Source: an uncultured Collinsella sp. (GTDB lineage Bacteria; Actinomycetota; Coriobacteriia; Coriobacteriales; Coriobacteriaceae). From it: DNA of 26,353 nt. Positions 1 to 7,634 of the stretch are shown here, in pieces (position 1 is the stretch's first letter; each line of letters starts with the position of its first letter). The translations under genes and the position numbers were made by a program. The stretch is from contig UQUD01000015.1 in NCBI GenBank assembly GCA_900544225.1, forward strand, positions 1-26,353, in the 5' to 3' direction. Under the pieces are notes generated by a model. It saw only the letters and a list, made by a program, of their open reading frames with translations. It searched no databases and was not told where the DNA came from.

Positions 1-597
1 GCCATTTCGGGCTCCCCCGAGACCGTCGGGGAGAGAACGAGACTCAGCTCGTCAAGCACGCCCGCGGCAAGAAATGACATGTCCGTCTTTCCGCCGCCGC
101 ACACGAGCAGGCGCTCGATGCCAAAAAGCTCGCGCAGCTTGCACAGGGCGAGCGGGAGGTCGAGCCCGCGCGCGCCGGCAAGCACGTATGAGACGCCGCG
201 CTCTCGCAGATAGTCGCGATACGCCGGCGACGCCGCCTCGGTGAGGACCTCGATGACGTGCGCGTCCGCACGGCCGGCGCGACGATAGGTCGCAGACTCC
301 CATGCAATCTCCCCGGTGGGATCGACGGAGACGTAGAACGATCGTTCGTCATGAGGCGCCACGAAGTCCCCCCCCCCTGGGCGCGCTCCCGTGGGTATCG
401 AGCGCAAGGGGGCGCGACCCGACGAAGCCCTTCGTGGTCACGGCCCCATACGCCACGGCGTCCGCCCCGAACTCGACCTGCATGCGAGAGTACGCGGCGC
501 GTGCGGGCGAGGCGGCGGGGTCGAGCATGTACGCGCCGTCGATACGCCCGTTGAGCCCGGCAAAGACGTGACAGACGACATAGGGTCTCATGTTCAT
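1..597 (-). pseudogene. RibD C-terminal / dihydrofolate-reductase-like protein, frameshifted at a G10 run, 3' end outside window
   Basis: The gene starts 6 bases after the aldo/keto reductase stop, with GGGAG just before the ATG, so the two are likely coupled. The first frame (597 to about 379) reads like the start of a RibD C-terminal-domain reductase (MNMRPYVVCHVFAGLNGRID), then runs into ten Gs on the minus strand (plus 368-377) and leaves frame. Dropping one G joins it to a frame open from 368 to the window edge. That frame carries the family's late motif, LLVCGGGKTDMSFL followed by LDELSLVLSPTVSGE. Such proteins bind NADPH and reduce pyrimidine or pterin-type substrates; the substrate here is unknown. 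The break could be a real mutation, phase variation by slippage, or a sequencing error in the homopolymer. Family assignment is firm; functional state is not. Confidence 0.75.
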
Positions 598-603
598 GGC
601 TCC

Positions 604-1593
604 CTACCTTACCGTGTGCCCGCCGAAGACCATGAGGTCGAGTCCGTTGAGCAGCCCGTCGATCTTGGAAACCTCATCGTCGGTGAGCCCGACCTCGGCA
701 GCGCCGAAGTTCTCGAGCAGTCGTTCGGGCTTGCGACTGCCCGGAATGGGAATGATATAGGGCTTCTTCTCGAGCATCCAGGAAAGGGAGACCTGGGCGG
801 GCGTCGCCGCGTGCAGCTCAGCCAGCTCGCGAACGAACCGCATGAGGGGCTCGGCGCGCCTTTCGCCTTCCTCCGTGTACTGCGGCATGCCATCGCGGTA
901 GTCTTGGGCGCCCTCGAATCTGGTGTTATGGCTGTACGCGCCCGTCAGAAAGCCGTTCGCCATGGGAGAGAATGCCACGAGGGCGACATTCAGCTCCTCG
1001 AGCACGGGGAACAGGGATTCGTTCCAGCGCGCCATCATGGAGTAGCGGTTCTGGACGGCGGAGACGGGGCACACCGCATCGGCGCGACGCAGGTACTCCT
1101 CCGTCGCCTCGGAGATTCCCCAGGCGCGGATCTTACCTTCCTTGATGAGGTCTGCCATGGTACCCGCAACGACCTCGGGCTCGACCTTTTGGTCGATTCG
1201 GTGCTGGTAGTAGAGGTCGATGTGGTCGGTGCGCAGCCGGCGCAGGCTCTTCTCCACCGAGATACGGATAACCTCTGGGCGCGAGTCCACGAGGATGGTC
1301 TTGTCCGGGGCGTGCGTGACGCCGAACTTGGTTGCAATGACAACCTCGTCGCGCACGGGCGCGAGCGCCTTGCCCACCACGTCCTCGTTGTGCGCCTCGG
1401 TCCCGTCGGCGCGCGTGCCAACGTAGCACTCCGCCGTATCAAAGAAGGTATAGCCCATCTCGTGGGCCTGACGGACGACGCTCACGGCCTCGTCGTCGGG
1501 CATCGGGTCTCCGCTCGCGTGCGTGATTCCCATGCAGCCCATACCGAGCGGGCTGACTTCGATGCCGCTCTTTCCCAAAACGCGCTTGTCCAT
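604..1593 (-). CDS. Aldo/keto reductase
   Basis: A 329-aa cytosolic NADPH-dependent oxidoreductase with a TIM-barrel fold, a usual length for the YhdN/AKR11-13 type. The catalytic tetrad is visible: D52 and Y57 in FDTAECYVG, K89 in VIATKFG, and H131 in DLYYQHRID. The C-terminal half keeps the cofactor-phosphate region IIPIPGSRKPERLLEN. GGGAG sits about 9 bases before the ATG. It is first in a minus-strand pair with the RibD-like gene and diverges from the reductase at 1881. Likely role: reduction of aldehydes or ketones such as sugar-derived or toxic carbonyls. The exact substrate cannot be told from sequence. Confidence 0.93.
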   Translation of the reverse strand: MDKRVLGKSGIEVSPLGMGCMGITHASGDPMPDDEAVSVVRQAHEMGYTFFDTAECYVGTRADGTEAHNEDVVGKALAPVRDEVVIATKFGVTHAPDKTILVDSRPEVIRISVEKSLRRLRTDHIDLYYQHRIDQKVEPEVVAGTMADLIKEGKIRAWGISEATEEYLRRADAVCPVSAVQNRYSMMARWNESLFPVLEELNVALVAFSPMANGFLTGAYSHNTRFEGAQDYRDGMPQYTEEGERRAEPLMRFVRELAELHAATPAQVSLSWMLEKKPYIIPIPGSRKPERLLENFGAAEVGLTDDEVSKIDGLLNGLDLMVFGGHTVR

Positions 1594-1880
1594 TCCTGTT
1601 CTCCCTGTCTATGATATCCGTCATTTGTTTGCGACGCCCACGTCCGCCCGTTCATCGGACTCCGTTAGGCGCATCCCCTGTCGGTGGCTTGTGCTCTCTC
1701 ATCGCCAAGCGTACGACCGCGGAGCGTTCGGCGGAATCCCCCTTTGGTGCGGTGCCCTGAACCCGCGGGTTATAACCCCGTGCGCACCCCAGCGTTATAG
1801 AACCCTCACCAACGGAAACTTCCGCCGGCGCGGCGCCCCTCGTATGGTGGATACGTCAAGTTGCGAGAAAGGAAGGCACC
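1594..1880. promoter_or_regulatory. Divergent promoter region between the two aldo/keto reductases
   Basis: This 287-bp gap holds no convincing gene. It must contain promoters for both reductase operons. A perfect 12-bp palindrome, GGGTTATAACCC, lies at 1767-1778, about 100 bases before the plus-strand start. A possible -10-like TATAGA follows at about 1796-1801. A MerR- or TetR-type regulator is common for such divergent reductase pairs, but none is encoded next to it in this window. Confidence 0.4.
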
Positions 1881-2732
1881 ATGGACTACATCACCTTGAA
1901 CAACGGCGTCAGGATGCCGCAGCTCGGCTTCGGCGTGTACCAGATCCCGGACGCCGCGGAATGCCAGCGCGCCGTGGAGAACGCGCTCTCGGTCGGTTAC
2001 CGGCTGCTCGACACGGCCGCGAGCTACGGCAACGAAGAGGCGGTCGGGGCCGCCGTTCGTGCGAGCGGCCTGCCGCGCGACGAGGTGTTCGTGACGACCA
2101 AGCTGTGGATGTCGGATGTGAGCTACGAGGGGGCCAAGCGCGGCTTCGACGCGTCGCTCAAGCGGCTGGGGCTCGACTACGTCGACCTCTACCTCATCCA
2201 TCAGCCGTTCGGCGACGTCTTCGGCGCGTGGCGCGCCATGGAGGAGCTCTACGAGCAGGGCGTTATCCGCGCCATAGGCACGGCTAACTTCTACCCCGAT
2301 CACCTCGCAAACCTCATCTCGTTCAACCGCATCGCCCCCGTCGTGAACCAAGTCGAGTGCAACGTGTTCTTCCAGCAGCGCGAGGCGCAGGAGTACATGG
2401 CCGGCAAGGAGGTGGCCATGGAAGGTTGGGCGCCCTTTGCGGAGGGCAGAAACGACCTTTTCCGCAACGAGGTCCTCGCTCGCATCGGCGAGGCGCACGG
2501 CAAGACGGTCGCCCAGGTCGTGTTGCGCTGGCTACTGCAGCGCGGTGTGGTCTGTATCCCTAAGAGCACGCACCGCGATCGCATGGAACAAAACTTCGAC
2601 GTCTTCGACTTCGCGCTGGGCGACGACGAGATGGTCGCCATCGCCGCGCTCGACACCGGGCGCAGCGCGTTCTTCGACCACCACGACCCCGCCACCATCG
2701 AATGGATGTCCGGGCTCGTGCGCAACGTGTAG
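1881..2732 (+). CDS. Aldo/keto reductase, 2,5-diketo-D-gluconate reductase (AKR5-like) type
   Basis: A 283-aa protein whose opening YITLNNGVRMPQLGFG is the typical start of the AKR5-like clade. Catalytic residues D44 and Y49 (LLDTAASYGNEE), K74 (VTTKLW) and H107 (DLYLIHQP) are all present. VVNQVECNVFFQQRE and the C-terminal VCIPKSTHRDRMEQN are the conserved barrel and NADP-phosphate binding segments. GGAAGG precedes the ATG. It is followed after 44 bases by an alcohol dehydrogenase on the same strand, probably an operon. Expected role: NADPH-dependent reduction of small aldehydes or keto-sugars, perhaps handing over to or overlapping with the downstream enzyme. Confidence 0.93.
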   Translation: MDYITLNNGVRMPQLGFGVYQIPDAAECQRAVENALSVGYRLLDTAASYGNEEAVGAAVRASGLPRDEVFVTTKLWMSDVSYEGAKRGFDASLKRLGLDYVDLYLIHQPFGDVFGAWRAMEELYEQGVIRAIGTANFYPDHLANLISFNRIAPVVNQVECNVFFQQREAQEYMAGKEVAMEGWAPFAEGRNDLFRNEVLARIGEAHGKTVAQVVLRWLLQRGVVCIPKSTHRDRMEQNFDVFDFALGDDEMVAIAALDTGRSAFFDHHDPATIEWMSGLVRNV

Positions 2733-2776
2733 ACCAGCGGTCAGACCGCACTGATAACTTACTAGGAGGAATTGCC

Positions 2777-3940
2777 ATGAACTCATTCACGTACGACTAC
2801 CCGGTCAGGAACTACTTCGGCGAGGGGGCCATGGACCAGGCACTCGACGCCGAGATGGGTGCCATGGGCAAGACAGTGATGCTCGCCTACGGCGGAGGTT
2901 CGGTCAAGCGAACCGGCGTCTACGGCCACGTGGTCGATAAGCTCACGAGCGCGGGCAAGCGCGTGGTGGACTTCGGCGGCATCATGCCCAACCCGACCTA
3001 CGAAAAGTGCCAGGAAGGCGCCGCGCTCGCACGCGAGGAGCAGGTCGACTTCATTCTCGCCGTCGGCGGCGGGTCGGTCTTCGACTGCTGCAAGGTGGTC
3101 TCCGCGCAGGCGATGCTTGACGAGGACATCGAGACGTTCGAGCACGCTGACGGCAAGATGCCGAGCTCGTTCATCCCCATGGGCTGCATCGTTACGCTCT
3201 CCGGCACGGGCGCCGAGCAGAACAACGGCGCCGTCATCACCAACGAGGAGACGCACGTGAAGGGCGCCTATCTGGGGGCGATGCCCATGTGGGCGGCGCT
3301 CGACCCGGCACTCACGCTCACCGTACCGCACGCGCAGTTCATAAGCGGCGCGTTCGACACGCTCTCGCACTGCATGGAGAGCTATTTCGGAAGCCCGCGC
3401 GGGCGCAATGTCACCGACGACATCAACTTCGCCATCCAGCGTAACGTCATCCGCAACATGCGGATCATCGCGGACGACGACCAGAACCTCGATGCCAGAA
3501 GCGAGCTCGTATACGACTCCGCCATGGCCGAGAACGGCGTGCTCAAGATCGGCAAGTCAACGGACTTCCAGGCGCACATGATCCAGCACCAGTACGGCGC
3601 GTACACCCACACCAACCACGGAATGGGCCTCGCGGTCATCCACCCTGCGCTCTACCGCCACCTGGCCCCCGAGGCGCCCGCGCAGTTCGCCCGTTGGGCG
3701 CGCGAGGTGTGGGGCGTCGACGCCAAGGGCAAAGACGACCTTACGGTGGCGCTCGAGGGCACCGACCGCCTGCAGACGTTCATCGGCGAGATGGGGCTTC
3801 CCACGAGCTTCGCCGAGATGGGATCCGACACGTCCGACGAGACGCTGCGCAAGGTTGCGGACACCTGTGTGCTCACCGGCGGCTGCGCCAAGAAACTGGA
3901 GCGCAGCGAGGTGTTCCAGATTCTGACCGAGTGTCTCTAG
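2777..3940 (+). CDS. Iron/zinc-containing alcohol dehydrogenase, YqhD/BdhA type
   Basis: A 387-aa group III metal-dependent dehydrogenase, the usual length for NADPH-dependent aldehyde reductase YqhD and butanol dehydrogenases. The nucleotide-binding loops are YGGGSVKRTG (38-47) and VGGGSVFD (96-103). Metal ligands fall at D194, H198, H267 and H281, the same spacing I know for E. coli YqhD. The start at 2777 follows TAGGAGGA; an in-frame ATG at 2702 lies inside the preceding gene and lacks a ribosome site. The likely reaction is reduction of short-chain aldehydes to alcohols, for fermentation or aldehyde detoxification. It probably shares a transcript with the reductase at 1881. Confidence 0.93.
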   Translation: MNSFTYDYPVRNYFGEGAMDQALDAEMGAMGKTVMLAYGGGSVKRTGVYGHVVDKLTSAGKRVVDFGGIMPNPTYEKCQEGAALAREEQVDFILAVGGGSVFDCCKVVSAQAMLDEDIETFEHADGKMPSSFIPMGCIVTLSGTGAEQNNGAVITNEETHVKGAYLGAMPMWAALDPALTLTVPHAQFISGAFDTLSHCMESYFGSPRGRNVTDDINFAIQRNVIRNMRIIADDDQNLDARSELVYDSAMAENGVLKIGKSTDFQAHMIQHQYGAYTHTNHGMGLAVIHPALYRHLAPEAPAQFARWAREVWGVDAKGKDDLTVALEGTDRLQTFIGEMGLPTSFAEMGSDTSDETLRKVADTCVLTGGCAKKLERSEVFQILTECL

Positions 3941-3949
3941 ATCGACGGT

Positions 3950-4535
3950 GGGTCCCAATCCCGCGCCGAAGGAAACCGTACGACTCCGAGATGTCATCGT
4001 AATCGTAGGACCCGGCGAGCCCGCCGCGCCTGATGAATCCGTCGAAGTCGTCGTCGACGGCCCCCTGCTCGTCGAAGTAGGAGCGGTATTCGCCGAAGCT
4101 GAAGGGGAGGATGTGTACCTCCCCGTGGCGCCCTGTGAACAGGGTTGCCAGGTCCGAACTCAGGAGGAACGCGTTCGATCCCGTGAGGTAGATATCCCAT
4201 CCGCCACGTGCGTGAATGCTGTTAATTGCTTTCTCGAAACCCTCGCACAGCTGCACCTTGTCGATGAAGAGACGGTTGCGGGTGCCCTCTTTGTGCCGCT
4301 CGATGATTTCGTGATACAGCGTGTGATACTCAAGCAGCGGCTCGTAGTCGAGGTCCAGCAGATCGATGTAGACGTTGTTGGAGGATGGGTCCCTCCGAGC
4401 AACGGAGGCGGAGAACGCCTTCATAAGCTCGGACCTACCAGAGCGGCGCATCCCCGTGATCACCTTGATGTCCCGGGTGTCCTCGATCGCCCAAAGCCGC
4501 TCCATGTACGTATTGCGGTCGACCCAATCAATCAT
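3950..4535 (-). pseudogene. AAA_14/DUF4143-type ATPase, truncated and with altered catalytic residues
   Basis: The N-terminal half of a large family of predicted ATPases of about 400-450 aa. The start MIDWVDRNTYMERL at 4535 has GAGAAAG before it. The Walker A region reads GMRRSGRS (28-35), where the family has G-x-R-R-x-G-K-S, so the key lysine is arginine. Walker B reads RLFIDKVQ (88-95), where the usual D-E is D-K. The sensor region YLTGSN (116-121) is intact. Similarity fades after about residue 190, and the frame then runs antisense into the end of the alcohol dehydrogenase, stopping at 3873. The C-terminal DUF4143 domain is absent. This looks like a dead remnant cut by a deletion that also placed it tail to tail with the dehydrogenase. 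Confidence 0.75.
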
Positions 4536-4553
4536 CAGCTCTTTCTCGGTTTC

Positions 4554-4858
4554 AAAACCGATAAGGAAATATGCGCAAGGGCGCGTCGGAGGGTAAGCCC
4601 CAGCCATGTCATGTCGGCAGAAGCCCTCGACCGGCGGCACGACGAAGTCGAAATAGCCCTCGATTTCCCGCGGGCCCTCTTCGAAATCTTGATGGTATAT
4701 GCGACGCCGTAGAGCATCGGCAACGCGTTCTGCTATGCGCCGCCTTCGGCATTGGAATCGCCCTTGCCCCGCACAGCAACGTAGCTCATAGACGGAACGA
4801 TCAGGATGCTCGGCTTGTCAGGCGGTTTGCCCGTGATGTTGTAGTGCACCGTAAACGC
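4554..4858 (-). pseudogene. Remnant of a GyrI-like small-molecule-binding protein
   Basis: Reading the minus strand in pieces recovers a GyrI-like (SOUL/Rob-tail fold) protein. The first piece, starting at 4855, includes PDKPSILIVPSMSYVAVRGK and ends at an in-frame TAG where the family has a tyrosine codon (GGA-stop-QNALPMLYG). The same frame continues as LPMLYGVAYTIKIS, then a one-base shift is needed to read IEGYFDFVVPPVEGF, which runs straight into the ATPase start. No start codon or ribosome site is visible upstream. At least one nonsense change and one frameshift mark it as decayed. Family recognition is from memory of the motif order. Confidence 0.6.
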
Positions 4859-4992
4859 TGATGGAGATGGCTGCGCGCGGGCACGGGCGCGCCACCGCAC
4901 TTCACAGCTTGTTTCTCAAGTATTTGGGACGCACACGCGGCGTTCAAAAATGCGGAGCGACTCCGCATGGCTCGAGACTGAGCCGAGGTGCC

Positions 4993-5442
4993 CTACTTCT
5001 CGCTCTCCAGCAGCCCCACGATGCGGTCGATGTCGACGGCAAAGCGAGACCTTCCCTCGCGCTCGTAGCGGTCGAGGTATGCCTGGCACTCGGAGACGAT
5101 GCGCTTGGTGTTGCCGTCGATGATGCGCTGGAGCGTCTCGTAGTAGGCCGAGCCCTCGGTCCTGAAGCGGCGCTGGTAGACCTTGGTTATGGGGAACATC
5201 TTGATGTAGTGGATGCCGTGGCGGCAGCCGGGGCGCGTCGTGGGACGGGGTGGCAACGCAAAGTACTGGTCTTTGGGCGCGTTAGGGGCGATGTTGGAAC
5301 GCAGCGGCACAGCGAAGTCCCTGCGCTTCCCGCGGAAACGCAGCCTCACCACCACGATGCAGGGGCGATTGTGCTTAAGCATGAGCTCGCGGTCGCCCTC
5401 GACGAGGTCGAAGAAGTCCTGGGAGATGGATACGATCTTCAT
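4993..5442 (-). CDS. Possible ToxN/AbiQ/TenpN-like (type III toxin-antitoxin) endoribonuclease; otherwise hypothetical
   Basis: A 149-aa basic protein. The core IVVVRLRFRGKRRDFAVPLR with SNI, then HGIHYIKMFPI, resembles the type III toxin family, where a conserved [FA]-P-L-R-S strand is followed by a second strand ending in K-M-x-P-I. The C-terminal part (about 85-149) is helical and charged. Those toxins cut RNA and are held by a repeated, structured antitoxin RNA encoded just upstream. Here the 270 bases upstream hold several hairpins but no clear tandem repeats. AAGGGGG lies 8 bases before the ATG, and a four-codon ORF (ATG AAG GGG GCG TAA) overlaps that site. The gene sits among decayed genes, which fits a mobile defence or addiction module. 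The family call is tentative. Confidence 0.5.
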   Translation of the reverse strand: MKIVSISQDFFDLVEGDRELMLKHNRPCIVVVRLRFRGKRRDFAVPLRSNIAPNAPKDQYFALPPRPTTRPGCRHGIHYIKMFPITKVYQRRFRTEGSAYYETLQRIIDGNTKRIVSECQAYLDRYEREGRSRFAVDIDRIVGLLESEK

Positions 5443-5767
5443 CGGTTACGCCCCCTTCATACGAAGCGGGGCCCGCATCGCTGCAGGCCCCTACAGGTGG
5501 GCGATATTCTACGCCTTGCGGCACCCCGTCGCCCACGGAGGTTAAACGTACACGTAAGCCGTACTCTGAAAGCCGCGGCTTCCGGCAAGTAGTTTATACC
5601 ACGAAAGGTCGCTTTCAATGCGCATAGCTCGCAAAATAACACTCGCTGGGCCGTCACCCCTGGCAGTTACCCTCCAATCTTCATTGGAGTCAGCAGGTCA
5701 ATTCATACAGTTATGGGGGTGTATCCTAAAGGGAATCAAATATACACCCCCATAACTAAGGAATTTT
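5443..5767 (-). other. Structured intergenic region upstream of the possible toxin gene and downstream of guaA
   Basis: No protein gene is convincing here. On the minus strand, in order toward the toxin gene, there are four inverted repeats. Positions 5709-5757 have 16-bp arms, 5672-5689 have 7-bp arms with a GAAG loop, and 5497-5536 have arms GTGGGCGA and TCGCCCAC. Positions 5468-5491 form a 10-bp stem with a GNRA-type GCGA loop, ending 26 bases before the toxin start. The last two could be a leader structure, a terminator that tunes readthrough, or part of an antitoxin RNA. I cannot tell which. Confidence 0.4.
5709..5757 (-). terminator. Long hairpin just after guaA, probable transcription end or processing site
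   Basis: A perfect inverted repeat with 16-bp arms (AGTTATGGGGGTGTAT at 5709-5724 and its complement at 5742-5757) around a 17-base loop. It begins 10 bases after the guaA stop. The following minus-strand bases are not U-rich, so it is not a classic intrinsic terminator. It could instead stabilise the mRNA or be a copy of a dispersed repeat. Confidence 0.45.
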
Positions 5768-7366
5768 CTATTCCCACTCGATGGTCGCGGGCGGCTTGGA
5801 CGTGATGTCGTAGCAGACGCGGTTGGCGCCGGGGACCTCGGCAACGATGCGGCCGGAGATGCGGGCAAGCACGTCGTAGGGCAGCTTGGCCCAGTCGGCG
5901 GTCATGGCATCGCTGGACTCGACGGCACGTAGGATGATCGGGCGCTGATAGGTGCGCTCGTCGCCCATAACGCCCACAGACTTAATGTCGGGCAGGACCG
6001 CAAAGTACTGCCAGCAGCTGTGCTCGGAGTTGCGCTCGCCGGTCTGCTCAAACAGACGCTGGTTGTAGGCGTCGAGCTCCTCGCGCACGATGGCGTCGGC
6101 GTTCTTGAGGATTTCGAGCTTCTCCTTGTCGACCGCACCAATGATGCGGATGGCAAGACCCGGGCCCGGGAAAGGCTGGCGGAACACGATGTGGCCCGGC
6201 AGGCCCAGCGCCAGACCAAGTGCGCGGACCTCGTCCTTAAAGAAGTGGTCGAGCGGCTCAATAAGGTCGAAGTGCACGCCCTCGGGGAACGGGATCAGGT
6301 TGTGATGGCTCTTGATGGTGGCCGTCTTGCCGCCCGTCTTTCGAGCGCCGGACTCGATGATGTCGGGGTAGATGGTGCCCTGAGCCAGATACTTGACCGG
6401 CTTGCCATCGGTCTCGAGCTGCTGCGCCACGGCGAAGAACTCTTTCCAGAACTGCGTACCGATGATGCGGCGCTTCTCCTCGGGCTCGGTCACGCCGGCC
6501 AGAAGCTCGGCATAACGGTCCTCGGCGTGGACGTGAATAAAGTCGACGTCAAACTGCTTGGTGAAGACCTCCTCCACCTGCTCGGGCTCGCCCTTGCGAA
6601 GCAGACCGTGGTTGATGAACACGCAGGTCATCTGCTTGCCCACGGCGCGGGCGCCCAGCGCAGCCACGACGGAGGAGTCGACGCCGCCGGACAGGGCCAG
6701 AATCACGCGGTCGTCACCGACCTTCTCGCGGAACTCGGCCGTCATGGTCTCGACCAGGTTGTCCATGCTCCAGTTGGGCTCCAGGCCGCAAATCTCAAAC
6801 AGGAAGTTGCTCAGCAGCTGCTGACCGTACTCGGAGTGCTTGACCTCGGGGTGGAACTGCGTGGTGAAGATCTTGCGCTCAACGCACTCCATGGCAGCAA
6901 CCGGGCACACGTCGGTGCTGGCGGTAACGGTAAAGCCCTCGGGCACCTCGGAAACGGCGTCGCGGTGGCTCATCCACACGGTCTGCTCCATAGGCGTGGA
7001 GTTAAAGAGCTTGGCGCCGGCCGTACGCGTGATGGTGGCGCGGCCGTACTCGCCTACCTCGGAGTGGCCGACCTTGCCGCCGAGCGTCACGGCCGTGATC
7101 TGATGGCCGTAGCAAAAGCCCAGGACGGGAAGGCCCAGGTCAAAGATGGCGGGGTCGATGGACGGAGCGTCCTCGGCGTACACGGACGCCGGGCCGCCAG
7201 AAAGGATGAGCGCAGAGGCGTTCATCTCGCGAATCTCGTCGGCCGAGATGTCGCAGGGGACAATCTCGGAATACACGTTGAGGTCGCGGACGCGACGGGC
7301 AATGAGCTGACCGTACTGCGCACCAAAGTCGAGTACGAGGACCTTTGCGGAAGCCTTTTGATCCAT
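5768..7366 (-). CDS. guaA: GMP synthase (glutamine-hydrolysing)
   Basis: A 532-aa cytosolic enzyme that converts XMP to GMP with ATP and glutamine in purine synthesis. The class I amidotransferase domain (about 8-200) shows C85 in GFCYGHQ and the H172/E174 pair in TTQFHPEV. The ATP-pyrophosphatase P-loop SGGVDSS is at 226-232. The dimerisation domain ends in the conserved KPPATIEWE. The start at 7366 follows GAGGGGG and gives the normal length; the frame is open further up to 7492 but that extension is unlike the family. The gene is alone on the minus strand, divergent from the asparaginase, with a hairpin straight after the stop. I see no purine riboswitch in its leader. Confidence 0.98.
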   Translation of the reverse strand: MDQKASAKVLVLDFGAQYGQLIARRVRDLNVYSEIVPCDISADEIREMNASALILSGGPASVYAEDAPSIDPAIFDLGLPVLGFCYGHQITAVTLGGKVGHSEVGEYGRATITRTAGAKLFNSTPMEQTVWMSHRDAVSEVPEGFTVTASTDVCPVAAMECVERKIFTTQFHPEVKHSEYGQQLLSNFLFEICGLEPNWSMDNLVETMTAEFREKVGDDRVILALSGGVDSSVVAALGARAVGKQMTCVFINHGLLRKGEPEQVEEVFTKQFDVDFIHVHAEDRYAELLAGVTEPEEKRRIIGTQFWKEFFAVAQQLETDGKPVKYLAQGTIYPDIIESGARKTGGKTATIKSHHNLIPFPEGVHFDLIEPLDHFFKDEVRALGLALGLPGHIVFRQPFPGPGLAIRIIGAVDKEKLEILKNADAIVREELDAYNQRLFEQTGERNSEHSCWQYFAVLPDIKSVGVMGDERTYQRPIILRAVESSDAMTADWAKLPYDVLARISGRIVAEVPGANRVCYDITSKPPATIEWE

Positions 7367-7530
7367 GGTTTCCCCCTCTTGTTGGCGGGGAGCCGGTGCC
7401 CACCCGCGTGAATGAACGAAAATAACCTCCATAGTGTACACGTTATATGGGGTTTCTCGTCCCTCGCTGCCATCAGCGCACGGCAAACGCACGACCTGGG
7501 CCCCTATTTGACGGCAATTGAAGTGTTACT

Positions 7531-7584
7531 AAACGTTACAGATGATGTAATACGTTTGAACATTGGACGCCCTGTGCCACAATA
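7531..7584 (+). promoter_or_regulatory. Possible asparaginase promoter with overlapping imperfect palindrome
   Basis: A -35-like TTGAAC at 7556-7561 is followed after 16 bases by CACAAT at 7578-7583, about 50 bases before the asparaginase start. An imperfect palindrome with outer arms AAACGT (7531-7536) and ACGTTT (7552-7557) overlaps the -35, as a repressor site might. The match is modest. Confidence 0.35.
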
Positions 7585-7634
7585 CTGCCGAACGACTCCG
7601 CCTCTGCGGCGGCAAATACGATAGGAATACCAGC

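Noticed and set aside
391..1614. 407-aa plus-strand open frame
   Set aside because: It is the shadow of the aldo/keto reductase at 604-1593, which carries a complete catalytic tetrad.
4571..4861. 96-aa plus-strand frame
   Set aside because: It is the opposite strand of the GyrI-like remnant, arginine-rich without structure.
7367..7634. Purine riboswitch upstream of guaA
   Set aside because: I looked for the conserved purine-riboswitch core and paired loops in the minus-strand leader and found none.
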